From positions 1 to 49,909 of the forward strand of contig WQSH01000004.1 in NCBI GenBank assembly GCA_009787995.1: a stretch of DNA of 49,909 nucleotides. Direction: 5' to 3'. Source of the stretch: Oscillospiraceae bacterium. Its GTDB lineage: Bacteria; Bacillota; Clostridia; Oscillospirales; Oscillospiraceae. This document shows positions 7,940-16,937 of the stretch, piece after piece (within the stretch, counting starts at the first letter, position 1; each line of letters starts with the position of its first letter). The position numbers were made by a program, and so were the translations under genes. The notes beneath the pieces were generated by a model. That model made no database searches. It worked only from the letters and a program-made list of their open reading frames with translations, and was not told the origin of the DNA.

Positions 7940-8584
7940 CTATGTACCACTATGCGGTACACTGAATTTACTGCTCTTGCTGTAAAATCGCGATTCCATT
8001 TCAAAAAGCGCATAATATGCGCCATAACAGTAAGGCTTATTTGGGTAAGCGCTCTTTAGCTCGCTGTATTTTTTGACAATCCAAGGGATGGCCCCCTCTG
8101 GAGCCTTAAAGCCCAACGCAAGCAAAATCATGGACTTGGCATTAGCGCTGCGGACATCGTCATAAATGCCTATCAAATCCTCCGAAATGTCCTGGGTGCA
8201 AATGGCAAAAACCCTCGCCGACATCTCGACGAAGAGGTCGTTCAAACTTGTTTTAAGCATCCGCAGTATCTCCGGAACGATTTCGTCCTCAAATTCCAAT
8301 GCTCTGTGCAGAAGACTCTGCTGGTTTAGCATGTCCGTGCCCCTGCGCATAAATTTAATGATTTGAGCACCTGACGTTGCAGCCTCGATATCAGCGCTCT
8401 CTTCCATAACAGCCCTGCTGCGTCCTGGAAGTTTTTTTCGAATAGTATCATCCAAGACGTCCGGCAGGGGGGAGTCATTCAAAAAAAGCTTTATTTGAAA
8501 ATGCTCAATCGCCGCAGCCGGAGGAGTGCCGTCGCTATCTAACCCATTTTCGTTGAAAAACCATTTTATCAAGTCCTCGTGCAT
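7940..8584 (-). CDS. Uncharacterised helical protein, possibly HEAT-like
   Basis: About 214 residues; I do not recognise a named family. The ATG at 8584 is preceded by GAGGG with a short spacer, better than the in-frame ATG at 8614. The sequence is mostly predicted alpha-helix, with no signal peptide or membrane segment. The segments ALEFEDEIVPEILRMLKTSLNDLFVEMSARVFAI and SANAKSMILLALGFKAPEGAIPWIVKKYSEL look like paired helices of HEAT-type repeats. It is the first gene after the promoter at 8623-8651 and lies 36 nt before the phosphatase-like gene. It is likely cytoplasmic and a protein-binding scaffold, but this is only inferred from helical repeats. Confidence 0.6.
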   Translation of the reverse strand: MHEDLIKWFFNENGLDSDGTPPAAAIEHFQIKLFLNDSPLPDVLDDTIRKKLPGRSRAVMEESADIEAATSGAQIIKFMRRGTDMLNQQSLLHRALEFEDEIVPEILRMLKTSLNDLFVEMSARVFAICTQDISEDLIGIYDDVRSANAKSMILLALGFKAPEGAIPWIVKKYSELKSAYPNKPYCYGAYYALFEMESRFYSKSSKFSVPHSGT

Positions 8585-8622
8585 AATACGCCCTCGTACT
8601 TCTAAAATAATCATTAATAAGC

Positions 8623-8651
8623 AGTATACTCGATTAAAGCCCTATACGCAA
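8623..8651 (-). promoter_or_regulatory. Sigma-A-type promoter for the 8584-to-3220 gene run
   Basis: Minus strand TTGCGT (8651-8646), 17 nt spacer, TATACT (8628-8623). It starts only a few bases beyond the typA stop codon and would give a leader of about 30 nt before the ATG at 8584. It can drive the six closely spaced genes down to dctM. Confidence 0.65.
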
Positions 8652-8658
8652 GCAAATA

Positions 8659-10467
8659 CTACAGCTGCTTCCTCTTTTTCATCCGCATCTCGTGGTTTAG
8701 TTCACGTTTGCGCAAGCGCAGGCTTTTCGGCGTAATCTCCAAAAGTTCGTCATCTGCAAGAAACTCAAGGGCTTGCTCCATGCTCATAATAACTGGGGGA
8801 GTCAGCCTCAACGCATCGTCGCTGCCCGCAGCGCGGAAATTTGTCAGCTGCTTGCGCTTGCAAACATTCACCGTCATATCCTCGCTCTTTGCATTCTGCC
8901 CTACAACCTGCCCAGCATAGACCTGCACTCCGGAGCCTATGAACAAGATCCCGCGTTCCTGTGCGCTGCTAAGACCATAAGTCACAGCCTCTCCAGACTC
9001 AAAGGCGACCATCGACCCATTGGCGCGCCGCACGACATCACCCTTATATGGCGCATAGCCCTCAAGCACGGAGGACATGATGCCCTCGCCGCGGGTGTCG
9101 GTCAAGAACTCGCTGCGATAACCAAACAAGCCCCTTGAAGGCACGACAAACTCCAAACGCATGCGATTGCCAATGGGGGACATATGCCTGAGTTCGCCTT
9201 TGCGCAGCCCCATCTTAGACATCACCGCCCCCACAGCGGTCTCGGGCACATCGCAAATCAAGCACTCAAGAGGCTCGTGGCGCACACCATCTATCTCCCT
9301 GTAGAGCACCCGCGGCGTAGAAACCTGGAACTCATAGCCCTCGCGCCGCATAGTCTCCATCAAAATCGACAGGTGCATTTCCCCGCGCCCGGAAACATTC
9401 CAACTCTCCGTTGAATCGGTGTCCGCAACGCAGAGCGATACATCGCGTAAAAGCTCCGTATACAAACGGTCGCGAATATTTCGACTCGTGACAAATTTTC
9501 CCTCGCGTCCGGCGAAAGGGGAGTCATTTACGGAAAAAGTCATCTCTACCGTTGGGTCTGAAATATGGGCAAAAGGCAAGGCCTCAACGCAAATCGGGTC
9601 GCAGACAGTGTCGCCTATAGTGATATTTTCAATTCCGGAAAAGCAAACAATCGCACCTGCGTCCGCACTTTCCGCCGGAACGCGGCGGAGGTCTTCAATC
9701 TCATAGAGGTTTACAATTTTTGCCTTATAAGGCTCGCTGTCATCTGTCTGGTTGCAAACTATGACATCCTGCCCTGTGCGAACCGTGCCGCGCTCGACTC
9801 GCCCTATGCCTATGCGCCCGACATACTCATTATAATCAATCGAGCTGACTAATAGCTGAGCCGGGCCATCCAGTGTGACGTCGGGTATGGGGATGTGGTT
9901 TAGTATCATGTCGAATAGCGGGATTAAGTCGCTACCCGCATCTTCAGGTGCAAGCGCAGCGGTGCCGGCACGGCCGGAGCAGAAAATAGTGGGTGAGTCA
10001 AGCTGCTCATCGGTTGCATCCAAATCCATAAGAAGCTCAAGCACCTCGTCAATTACTTCATAGATTCGAGCCTCGGGCTTGTCAATTTTGTTTATGACCA
10101 CTATGACCTTGTGTCCAAGCTCCAGTGCCCGGCTGAGCACAAAGCGGGTCTGTGGCATTGGCCCTTCAACTGCATCGACCAGTAGCAGCACGCCGGAAAC
10201 CATCTTCAAAATCCGCTCGACCTCACCGGAAAAATCGGCGTGCCCAGGAGTGTCGACAATATTTATCTTTGTATCCTTATAGCGAATAGCCGTATTCTTA
10301 GCCAAAATAGTAATGCCGCGCTCGCGCTCAAGATCACCGGAATCCATAATGCGCTCGGCTACGTTTTGGTTCTCCCGAAACGCCCCTGCCTGAGCCAGCA
10401 TCTCATCAACAAGCGTGGTTTTCCCATGGTCGACATGGGCAATAATAGCGATATTGCGCAAATCCAA
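8659..10467 (-). CDS. typA: Translational GTPase TypA/BipA
   Basis: A 602-residue ribosome-binding GTPase of the EF-G-like family, normal length. Domain order is G domain with P-loop [10 protein letters not shown] (residues 10-19), ERGITI switch region, DTPGHADF (G3) and NKIDKPEA (G4); then the beta-barrel domain II, an alpha/beta domain III, and the TypA-specific C-terminal part with [14 protein letters not shown]. TypA assists ribosome assembly and stress or low-temperature growth. The start is a TTG at 10467 with TAGGAG about ten bases upstream, and the promoter at 10503-10530 precedes it. No anomaly seen. Confidence 0.95.
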   Translation of the reverse strand: MDLRNIAIIAHVDHGKTTLVDEMLAQAGAFRENQNVAERIMDSGDLERERGITILAKNTAIRYKDTKINIVDTPGHADFSGEVERILKMVSGVLLLVDAVEGPMPQTRFVLSRALELGHKVIVVINKIDKPEARIYEVIDEVLELLMDLDATDEQLDSPTIFCSGRAGTAALAPEDAGSDLIPLFDMILNHIPIPDVTLDGPAQLLVSSIDYNEYVGRIGIGRVERGTVRTGQDVIVCNQTDDSEPYKAKIVNLYEIEDLRRVPAESADAGAIVCFSGIENITIGDTVCDPICVEALPFAHISDPTVEMTFSVNDSPFAGREGKFVTSRNIRDRLYTELLRDVSLCVADTDSTESWNVSGRGEMHLSILMETMRREGYEFQVSTPRVLYREIDGVRHEPLECLICDVPETAVGAVMSKMGLRKGELRHMSPIGNRMRLEFVVPSRGLFGYRSEFLTDTRGEGIMSSVLEGYAPYKGDVVRRANGSMVAFESGEAVTYGLSSAQERGILFIGSGVQVYAGQVVGQNAKSEDMTVNVCKRKQLTNFRAAGSDDALRLTPPVIMSMEQALEFLADDELLEITPKSLRLRKRELNHEMRMKKRKQL

Positions 10468-10502
10468 AGTAGTAAGCTCCTATTCAATAAACAAGTTTAA
10501 CC

Positions 10503-10530
10503 ATTATAACACTAAAAAAATAATTGGCAA
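10503..10530 (-). promoter_or_regulatory. Sigma-A-type promoter of typA
   Basis: Minus strand TTGCCA (10530-10525), 16 nt spacer, TATAAT (10508-10503). It lies just downstream of the flagellin terminator and gives a leader of about 30 nt before typA. Confidence 0.65.
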
Positions 10531-10543
10531 TACTCTAAAATAA

Positions 10544-10593
10544 AAAACCGAATTCCATTCCGATGACGTTCGTCAAGTTTGGAATTCGGTTTT
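10544..10593 (-). terminator. Rho-independent terminator of the flagellin gene
   Basis: A 14-bp perfect inverted repeat (AAAACCGAATTCCA at 10544-10557 with TGGAATTCGGTTTT at 10580-10593). Inside it lies a second hairpin, TGACG-TT-CGTCA, at 10564-10575. On the minus strand it is followed by a T-rich run, directly after the flagellin stop at 10621. The outer stem has A and T runs on both sides, so it may also work on the other strand. Confidence 0.8.
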
Positions 10594-10620
10594 CTTACGT
10601 CAGATGTCAATCAGATGGCT

Positions 10621-11427
10621 CTACGAAAGGAGTGTCATAGCTATCTGCGGTGTGGTATGCGCCTGTGCAGACACCGAAGACGATGGTGCAGACAGCATTG
10701 CTCGAGCGATAGCGTTTGCGGAGTTTACGGCGTCCTCGTTTCTTAGCCTGCGCACCTCTGCCTGTGCTTGACTGCTTTCCGAACTGCGGTCTGAACCTGC
10801 AGTTGCCATGCCCATAAGGCGATCTTGAGCATCGCTTAACTGCGACTGCGAAGCGGAAACCTCTGCCAGTGCGCTGTCAATCGCAACTATTGCGCCGCGA
10901 GCAGCAGCATCTGTTGCGACGCTGCCTAAGTCCTCGCTGGCAATGACTGCGACAGGAAACTCCGCTGCAAATTCAGCACTTTCTTGCTGGATGGAGAAAT
11001 CAACAGGCTCGGGATTGCTGAAATCCACGCCATAAAAACTAAGCCTGCCTAGATTGTCAACTTCAAATTTCTTCTGAGTATAGTCAAGCTCCAAAATCTC
11101 CCGCTCGGCTTCTGTGAGCGTGCCAAGTGACGACTGGACAGCCGTTTCGCGCATCGACTGCAGGGCGTTCTGGGTTGCTTGCAGAGTGTTCTGAGTTGAC
11201 TGAATATACGAAATGCCTTCTTGAATATACCTGCTGACATCGCTGAGGCCTTGGCGATTGGACCTGAGTTCACCGGAAAACACGAAGTCTGCCATGCTGT
11301 TGTAATTATTTTCTAAACGAAGCTCTTCGACATTTCCTGCATCAACGTTTATATCGTTATTGGTTGAGTTATTAGCACTACTGAGCCTATGGTTTGCTGC
11401 TGCTAAATTTTCGTTAAGTATACGCAA
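10621..11427 (-). CDS. Divergent flagellin-like protein
   Basis: About 268 residues. The start is the TTG at 11427, 9 nt after AAGGGG, giving the flagellin-like N-terminus MRILNENLAAANHRL; longer starts lack this. It keeps the conserved N-terminal coil (RSNRQGLSDVSRYIQEGISYIQSTQNTLQATQNALQSMRETAVQSS) and the C-terminal coil ending AMLSAP...TTPQIAMTLLS, corresponding to the usual AMLAQANQ-PQ-VL-LL. The usual early KLSSGLRIN segment is replaced by an Asn-rich insert (SSANNSTNNDINVDAGN), and the central variable domain is very short. It would be exported and built into the flagellar filament, perhaps as a minor flagellin. A sigma-D-type promoter sits upstream and a hairpin terminator downstream, so it is a single-gene unit. 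Confidence 0.8.
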   Translation of the reverse strand: MRILNENLAAANHRLSSANNSTNNDINVDAGNVEELRLENNYNSMADFVFSGELRSNRQGLSDVSRYIQEGISYIQSTQNTLQATQNALQSMRETAVQSSLGTLTEAEREILELDYTQKKFEVDNLGRLSFYGVDFSNPEPVDFSIQQESAEFAAEFPVAVIASEDLGSVATDAAARGAIVAIDSALAEVSASQSQLSDAQDRLMGMATAGSDRSSESSQAQAEVRRLRNEDAVNSANAIARAMLSAPSSSVSAQAHTTPQIAMTLLS

Positions 11428-11519
11428 AAGAATGCACCCCTTTTTATTTATACGATGAAAACGAGAATCCTTTACTCGCAAGCCACCGAATTGATATGTG
11501 CATCCGTGCATACTTACTA

Positions 11520-11546
11520 TTATCGCAGCTTTGGGTCGAAACTTTA
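11520..11546 (-). promoter_or_regulatory. Sigma-D (sigma-28) type flagellar promoter
   Basis: Minus strand TAAA (11546-11543), 15 nt spacer, TGCGATAA (11527-11520). This matches the motility sigma factor pattern TAAA-N15-GCCGATAA except for the first two bases of the -10 element. It lies upstream of the flagellin gene with a leader of about 85 nt. It implies that a FliA/SigD sigma factor is encoded elsewhere. Confidence 0.75.
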
Positions 11547-11593
11547 AAGATATTTAAAAATTTTTTTTGTGCAATATTGACGAAAAATCGATA

Positions 11594-11881
11594 TCATTTG
11601 AAACCGACGGTGCCCAGATTAAGGTTTTCATTGTCTAAGATAACTTCAAATTTGTGTGGCTCATATCCTTCCACAACGTATTCAAGCTCATATTTGCCGC
11701 TATTTTTTTGCATGTTTCTGAACTTGAACTTGCCCGAATAATCGGTCGCCGCCATGGATATTAACTTCTTGTCCTTGAAAAGCCTTACTTCGGCATCAAG
11801 CGCAGGCTTTAGCTTGCCACCGTCATTAATGGCAAGACCTCCTGCAATGAAGACCATGTCGGGTTTGTTTTTTATGTTCAA
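11594..11881 (-). CDS. Small carboxypeptidase-regulatory-like / Cna-B-like beta-domain protein
   Basis: About 95 residues. The TTG at 11881 has an AGGGGG site at a good distance; a GTG at 11890 overlaps that site. The protein is a single beta-sandwich of the transthyretin-like class: VFIAGGLAINDGGKLKPALDAEVRLFKDKKLISMAATDYSGKFKFRNMQKNSGKYELEYVVEGYEPHKFEVIL has the typical turn 'a-T-d-sGkFkF-n---G-Y-l-v-a-GY'. There is no signal peptide, so it is probably cytoplasmic, which is unusual for this fold. It has its own promoter (11908-11936) and is divergent from the LysR gene, so it may be the LysR target. Function unknown. Confidence 0.65.
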   Translation of the reverse strand: MNIKNKPDMVFIAGGLAINDGGKLKPALDAEVRLFKDKKLISMAATDYSGKFKFRNMQKNSGKYELEYVVEGYEPHKFEVILDNENLNLGTVGFK

Positions 11882-11907
11882 AGCAGCCACCCCCTAGTTT
11901 TTCATCA

Positions 11908-11936
11908 ATTATAGTTAGCTGCGCTCCAAAAGTAAA
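11908..11936 (-). promoter_or_regulatory. Sigma-A-type promoter of the small beta-domain gene
   Basis: Minus strand TTTACT (11936-11931), 17 nt spacer, TATAAT (11913-11908). The expected leader is about 20 nt. Confidence 0.6.
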
Positions 11937-11961
11937 CGGTGGGAGCTTGTTTGATTAATAA

Positions 11962-11989
11962 ATAATATTAATTGAATAATTGATATTAT
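11962..11989. promoter_or_regulatory. Palindromic candidate operator in the LysR divergent intergenic region
   Basis: Inverted repeat ATAATATTAATT (11962-11973) and AATTGATATTAT (11978-11989) with a 4-nt centre; 11 of 12 positions pair and the remaining one is T-G. It lies between two divergent genes and overlaps the presumed -35 of the LysR gene, as expected for a self-regulating LysR protein. The sequence is very AT-rich, so chance symmetry must be considered. Confidence 0.5.
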
Positions 11990-12008
11990 CCGATTATTGT
12001 GATAGCAT
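11980..12008 (+). promoter_or_regulatory. Probable promoter of the LysR gene
   Basis: TTGATA (11980-11985), 17 nt spacer, TAGCAT (12003-12008). The -35 lies within the right arm of the palindrome at 11962-11989, consistent with repression by its own product. Confidence 0.45.
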
Positions 12009-12052
12009 GGACATAGCCGGGTCAGCATGGCCTGGTTAAGGAGGGGGCAAAT

Positions 12053-12943
12053 ATGGATACAATGCAGCTTCGGCTTTTTGTCTCTGCTGCGAATACTTTG
12101 AATTTCTCTCGCACTGCAGAGCAATTCTTTATATCTCAGCCGGCAGTTACGCATAGCATAAAAATCCTCGAAACATCGCTTGGCGTAAAGCTATTTAACA
12201 GAACGAGCAGGAGGATTACATTAACTGCGGAAGGGCTCGAATTCATGCCTTATGCAATCAGGGCGCTTGAAACGCTCAGCAGTGCTGAAATGCGCTTGCA
12301 AAATATGGCGCAGGGCAGGACCGGGCATGTTCGCATCGCAGCGCTTTCGTCGCTGATTTATAGCCTGAGCGACTGCTTGGTGGCCTTACACAAAAAATAC
12401 CCTTCCATTCAGGTTGATATAGACCTATTGGAAGGGACAGAGCTTGTAAATTCAGTTCGTAGGAATTTATATGATTTCTATTTTTCGAATGCCGAAATGC
12501 TTTCTGGTGCAAGCAGTTACGCTAACACGCATATAGGACACGGGCAAGTAGAGTTATTTGTGAACGCTGCAATTGCCGACACAATTGACATAAATGACTG
12601 GTCAACTTTAGAAAGCTACCCTCTGGTTTCCATCTCCCGGACTGATGCTTGGCTAACCGGGAGGATTGCGCAAATTTGTAAAAATAGGGGCATCACGCCC
12701 AACATAATCAACTACTACAACCGGGCAGAGGCGGCAATAATGTCTGTCAACGCCGGGATAGGCATTGCTATTTTGCCCAAGGCTTCATATAGATTCTACT
12801 TGCTGCCCGATGTAGTAACTTTCCCCATCCCCGGCGATGACGCAAAAATTGACAACATTTTTGCGTGGAGGCACGAGCAAAGCACCACCGCCTGCCACCT
12901 TTTTCGGGAGGTCGCAATCGAAGCGCTATGTCCGGCAAAGTGA
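12053..12943 (+). CDS. LysR-family transcriptional regulator
   Basis: A 296-residue protein of standard LysR length. Residues 1-60 are the winged helix-turn-helix (LRLFVSAANTLNFSRTAEQFFISQPAVTHSIKILETSLGVKLFNRTSRRITLTAEG), followed by a linker helix and a periplasmic-binding-protein-like effector domain from about residue 90 to the end. The start ATG follows AAGGAGGGGG. It is divergent from the small beta-domain gene, with a palindrome between them. The effector and targets cannot be read from sequence. It converges with the GHL10-amidase gene, 23 nt away. Confidence 0.92.
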   Translation: MDTMQLRLFVSAANTLNFSRTAEQFFISQPAVTHSIKILETSLGVKLFNRTSRRITLTAEGLEFMPYAIRALETLSSAEMRLQNMAQGRTGHVRIAALSSLIYSLSDCLVALHKKYPSIQVDIDLLEGTELVNSVRRNLYDFYFSNAEMLSGASSYANTHIGHGQVELFVNAAIADTIDINDWSTLESYPLVSISRTDAWLTGRIAQICKNRGITPNIINYYNRAEAAIMSVNAGIGIAILPKASYRFYLLPDVVTFPIPGDDAKIDNIFAWRHEQSTTACHLFREVAIEALCPAK

Positions 12944-12966
12944 AGTCAGGGGACGTTCGGCGGCTT

Positions 12967-15738
12967 TCAACTGAAATACTCCAAAATGGCCTCTACCGTC
13001 GCATCTGCCATTGCCTTTTGCTGGACGGGGTCTATCAGCCATACGAAGTCGTCAATATTGACTATGAAGCTGGACTCCAGAATTACCGATGGAGCCCATT
13101 GCGGACGGCAGACAAAGAAATTAGCCTGGTTAATATTGCGATGCCGATTCGTGCCGGGGTTGATATAGTACATGACATTCAAAACTGTCTGTGAAAAATT
13201 AGCGCTGCCGGGGTTGCGGTACCAAACGGTGAACCCGCGTATGTTTGTAGCGTTCAGCGTCTCCAAAACGCTGTTTACATGCAGGGAGATAAAGAGGTCG
13301 GGCCTCACTTGGCGGCTTAAATCAACCCGCTGCTGAAGCGGTACCGTAGCATCGGCGTTGCGGGTCAAATAGACCGTTGCACCGAGATTTACCAAGCGCT
13401 CGTACAACTTAAACGTGTTTGCCAAAACTATGTCCTTCTCCGGCATGGCCCGCCCCAGCGGTCCCAGTGCTCCATAGTCGTCGCCGCCATGCCCGGCGTC
13501 AAGCACGAAAACGATGCCTTCAAGCGGCTGGTCGCCCTGCGCCAAGGACTTGCGCTTTTTTAAGTGCAAGCGGAACTCGCCGTCTGTAAAATCAATATAT
13601 TGGCCCTCAAACCTCACATCGTCCCTTATGGTAAATGCATGATATGGCGTATCGCCGTCCATGCCGCTGCTGACGCTTGCAAAAATCGTCTCAGACAAAT
13701 CATCAGGGAGCGCAAGGGGAGGGGGCTCTGTGTGCATGCCGAACCTGACGGTCAGAACCCGGCCGTCAAAACCTGCGTGCGCTGCCGGAAACACCTCCGA
13801 CTGCCAGACGATCATGTCGTAATTCATCCCCACATGGTACACACCGCCTTCCAGCACATCCTCTATAAATGCGCTTTCGGTGCGAATAGACACCGAGCCC
13901 CGCTGTATCCATTTTCCGCTTGATAGCCGGAGAAAACCGTTCGTAGCTTCAGCCGTGACGCGATCTCGTGAGCCGCGCGGCATCATCCAATCTGATCCAC
14001 CTGACGTGGTGTTTCTAGGGAAAACCCATGCAGCATCGGAAGTGACTGTTACATACGTAGGAGTCGTCACCTGGGTTATTGTCGGCGCAGGCCCGGGCGG
14101 AGGAGCCGGTGCGGGGGGATTTCTGGTAACAGTCCTTGTCACATCCGATTGCCCCTCCTGCGTGAACGTAAGCATGTTTACGCCCGGTTCAATGGGGGCA
14201 AACACAAAGAAGAACCCCTCTATAGTGCGGTTTGTAACCTCTGCCCCATTTAAGTACAATCGCTCCGCTGGGTCGCTGGTCCCCGTGATATTCACTCCGG
14301 TTGAAGCGGCAGGCTCCGCCGTTATCGTCATATTATGTTCCGGCGTGCCAACGGCCAATGTATCTAAAATCATGACCGGCTGGCGCTCTGGCGGATGCGC
14401 ATCCCTTGCGATATAAAAGTCGCGGATAGCATCGCCGACGGAACCCAGAAGAAATTCATGCCGAAAAAAAACGCTCCCCCTGACGACGTCAGACTGTGCC
14501 ATCATCTCCAACTGGCGCACAGTTTCGCCGCGCCACCGCGGCGGCTGATGGTCCAGATATTCGCGAAATGGGGCAAGCCCAATGTACAAATCCACATCAG
14601 AATCCCCGCAAAGGTCAATCCACCAGTTTAATACGGCCTCAAAGTCCGCTATCGCAAAGCCTATGTACCAATAAATCTGGGGATTGATATAATCGACCCA
14701 CCCCTCTAAGACCCAGCGGCGCGTGTCCGCATAGAGCGCGTGGTATGACTCTTGCCCCCGGGTCGTGGGCACGCCGAGCGGGTCGGTTGAGGCATTTTTC
14801 CAAATCGCAGTAGGGGATATGCCCCAGCGCACATTTCTGCCCAGCTCTTCGTTAAGCTCGCGGACAATGGACTGGATGTCTCTGATTAGCGTATTGACAT
14901 TTTCCCTGCGCCAGTCGCCGAGGCTCATTTCGCCACCATATCTGGCAAAGGTCGCCGCATCGTCAAAGTCAGAGCCTGGATAGAAATAGTCGTCAAAATG
15001 TATGCCGTCGACATCATATCGCCTAATCAGGTTCTCAATTCCGTCAATGATGAGCTGCCTTGCGTCAGGCAAGCCGGGGTCAAGGAAGAGGCCGCGTCGT
15101 CCGGATGAGGGGTCAGTCCAGCCGACGGCAAGCTCGGGTCGCAGCCGGACAGGGTTGGTAGGGGCTAAGGTGTTTGGGTCGGAGCTGTTTGTCGTGGTGT
15201 GGATAATCCGGTATGGGTTAATCCAGGCATGAAGCTCAAGGCCATTGGCGTGGCTCGCCTCAATCCAATACTGCAAAGGGTCAAAACCGGGTATGCCTTG
15301 GCCTTGAGTGCCGGAAAGCCAGGAACTCCAAGGGAAAATATCGGATTCATAGAATGCGTCGCCCGTTGGGCGGACTTGGAATATAATAGCATTTAGCCCC
15401 AACTCTACAGTCCGGGCTATAATTGCATCTATTTCAGACTTCATCGCATCGGCAGAGATGCCCTGTCTCGAGGGGAAGTCCAGGTTGAAGACCGTAGTGA
15501 CCCAGACCGCTCGAAATTCGCCTCTTGAAACAGCGACAGCCTCATAATAGGCAAAGTCAGAACCGCTGCCCAAGTTATCCCCCCGCGGCGAATCAGGCAG
15601 ATAGTCTGGACGCCCATCGCCATTTTCGAAAACCTGGCCATTAAGCTCGACAGTATCGACCCATTCTAAAACACTGCATCTGCCAACCACAATAACGAGC
15701 AGCAACGCAGCAGCTATTAAGCGGCCTCTTGTTTTCAC
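12967..15738 (-). CDS. Secreted GHL10-family glycosidase-like protein fused to N-acetylmuramoyl-L-alanine amidase
   Basis: A 923-residue protein. An N-terminal membrane/signal segment (residues 1-20; the VGRC end is a poor lipobox) is followed by a GHL10 (YngK-like, DUF187) domain at about 50-440, with GEFRAVWVTTVFNLDFPS, FQVRPTGDAFY and the Asp-rich VDGIHFDDYFYP. The middle part (about 455-730) has beta-sandwich stretches and a Pro-rich linker. The C-terminal Amidase_3 domain (about 738-923) keeps the zinc and catalytic residues: LDAGHGG, the Glu of MPEKD, ISLHVNS and VILESSFI. It should cut peptidoglycan outside the cell. The GTG start sits 1 nt after the dnaJ stop with GAGG upstream, so it appears to be part of the heat-shock operon. 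Confidence 0.88.
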   Translation of the reverse strand: MKTRGRLIAAALLLVIVVGRCSVLEWVDTVELNGQVFENGDGRPDYLPDSPRGDNLGSGSDFAYYEAVAVSRGEFRAVWVTTVFNLDFPSRQGISADAMKSEIDAIIARTVELGLNAIIFQVRPTGDAFYESDIFPWSSWLSGTQGQGIPGFDPLQYWIEASHANGLELHAWINPYRIIHTTTNSSDPNTLAPTNPVRLRPELAVGWTDPSSGRRGLFLDPGLPDARQLIIDGIENLIRRYDVDGIHFDDYFYPGSDFDDAATFARYGGEMSLGDWRRENVNTLIRDIQSIVRELNEELGRNVRWGISPTAIWKNASTDPLGVPTTRGQESYHALYADTRRWVLEGWVDYINPQIYWYIGFAIADFEAVLNWWIDLCGDSDVDLYIGLAPFREYLDHQPPRWRGETVRQLEMMAQSDVVRGSVFFRHEFLLGSVGDAIRDFYIARDAHPPERQPVMILDTLAVGTPEHNMTITAEPAASTGVNITGTSDPAERLYLNGAEVTNRTIEGFFFVFAPIEPGVNMLTFTQEGQSDVTRTVTRNPPAPAPPPGPAPTITQVTTPTYVTVTSDAAWVFPRNTTSGGSDWMMPRGSRDRVTAEATNGFLRLSSGKWIQRGSVSIRTESAFIEDVLEGGVYHVGMNYDMIVWQSEVFPAAHAGFDGRVLTVRFGMHTEPPPLALPDDLSETIFASVSSGMDGDTPYHAFTIRDDVRFEGQYIDFTDGEFRLHLKKRKSLAQGDQPLEGIVFVLDAGHGGDDYGALGPLGRAMPEKDIVLANTFKLYERLVNLGATVYLTRNADATVPLQQRVDLSRQVRPDLFISLHVNSVLETLNATNIRGFTVWYRNPGSANFSQTVLNVMYYINPGTNRHRNINQANFFVCRPQWAPSVILESSFIVNIDDFVWLIDPVQQKAMADATVEAILEYFS

Positions 15739-15739
15739 A

Positions 15740-16873
15740 TTATTTCCTCTTGCGCTTCTTTTTTGAGTCCGTGGCTTCGCCCCCAGCCTCAGCGAATTCC
15801 CGCAGCAGCTCCTTTTGCTCGCTGTTGAGCCCAGTTGGAGTTACTATCTTTACTGTTACGAATTGGTCGCCCCTGCCGGAGCCGCGCAGGTTTGGTATGC
15901 CTTTGCCGCGCAAGCGAAAGGTCGTGCCCGTCTGAGTGCCTTCGGGTATTGAATACTTTACCTTGCCATCGAGCGTATCAACCTCAAGTTCTGTACCTAG
16001 TGCAGCCTGAACAAAGCTCACAGGCATGGACAATAGAACTGAATTGCCCTCGCGCTCGAATAATTCGTGGCGCATAACAGCTATCGTCACGAACAGATCT
16101 CCTGCCTCGCCGCCATTGGAGCCGGCGCTGCCTTGAGCCCGCATCGAAATTGTCTGGCCATTGTCAATTCCCGCAGGGATTGAGACTTTGATGCCCCTGC
16201 TGCGGCGCACCAAACCAAGCCCGCGGCACTTTTCGCAGGGCTGGTGGACAATCTTTCCACGCCCTGCGCACTTTGGGCAGTCGGAGGTGCTTTGCATTAC
16301 GCCAAAGGGAGTGCGCTGCTGTGATGTTACTGCACCGCTGCCGTTGCAATTAACGCATTTTTCAGCAGTTGTACCTTCTTTGCAGCCTGAGCCGTGGCAA
16401 CTGTCGCACGCCTCTACCCGCATAACATTGACTTCCTTTTCGCATCCGAAAGCCGCTTCCTCGAAGGTTATTGTCGCCTCTGTCCTGACACGGTCGCCTT
16501 TCCTCGGAGCGTTGCGGTTGCGGTTAGATCTTTCGCCACCGCCGAATATGGAGCCGAGTATGTCGCCCAAATCGAACTCCATGCCGCCGCCGCCAAATCC
16601 GCCAAATCCGCCGAATCCATCACCGCCGCCTGCACCGTAGTTCGGGTCGACTCCAGCGTGGCCGAACCTGTCATACGCTGTTTTTTTATCGGAATCAGAG
16701 AGGATTTCATATGCTTCATTGATTTCCTTGAAACGTTCCTCCGCCCTTTTATTGCCCGGATTGACATCAGGGTGAAACTTTTTCGCCAGTTGGCGAAAAG
16801 CCTTTTTTATCTCGTCGTCAGAAGCGCCTTTACTAAGCCCCAGAGCCTCATAATAATCTTTCTTTTCAGCCAT
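15740..16873 (-). CDS. dnaJ: Chaperone DnaJ
   Basis: A 377-residue type I Hsp40 of normal size. J domain at residues 1-70 with the HPD motif ([11 protein letters not shown]), Gly/Phe-rich linker ([16 protein letters not shown]), four zinc-binding repeats ([32 protein letters not shown]) and C-terminal substrate-binding domains. It stimulates DnaK ATPase and delivers unfolded clients. Third chaperone gene of the hrcA operon; a 64-nt gap from dnaK carries a GAATTC/TTAATT mini-repeat. Confidence 0.97.
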   Translation of the reverse strand: MAEKKDYYEALGLSKGASDDEIKKAFRQLAKKFHPDVNPGNKRAEERFKEINEAYEILSDSDKKTAYDRFGHAGVDPNYGAGGGDGFGGFGGFGGGGMEFDLGDILGSIFGGGERSNRNRNAPRKGDRVRTEATITFEEAAFGCEKEVNVMRVEACDSCHGSGCKEGTTAEKCVNCNGSGAVTSQQRTPFGVMQSTSDCPKCAGRGKIVHQPCEKCRGLGLVRRSRGIKVSIPAGIDNGQTISMRAQGSAGSNGGEAGDLFVTIAVMRHELFEREGNSVLLSMPVSFVQAALGTELEVDTLDGKVKYSIPEGTQTGTTFRLRGKGIPNLRGSGRGDQFVTVKIVTPTGLNSEQKELLREFAEAGGEATDSKKKRKRK

Positions 16874-16892
16874 ACTAATCCTTTGTCCAAAG

Positions 16893-16930
16893 CGGAATTC
16901 GGAATTCCTAATTCTTATTTCTTAATTAAT
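16893..16930. repeat. GAATTC/TTAATT mini-repeat, dnaK-dnaJ gap
   Basis: Two adjacent GGAATTC units followed by CTAATTCTTATTTCTTAATTAAT. Related stretches lie at 19404-19440 (inside grpE), 34616-34653 and 45191-45210. It fills most of the space between dnaK and dnaJ. Confidence 0.45.
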
Positions 16931-16937
16931 GATTTGC

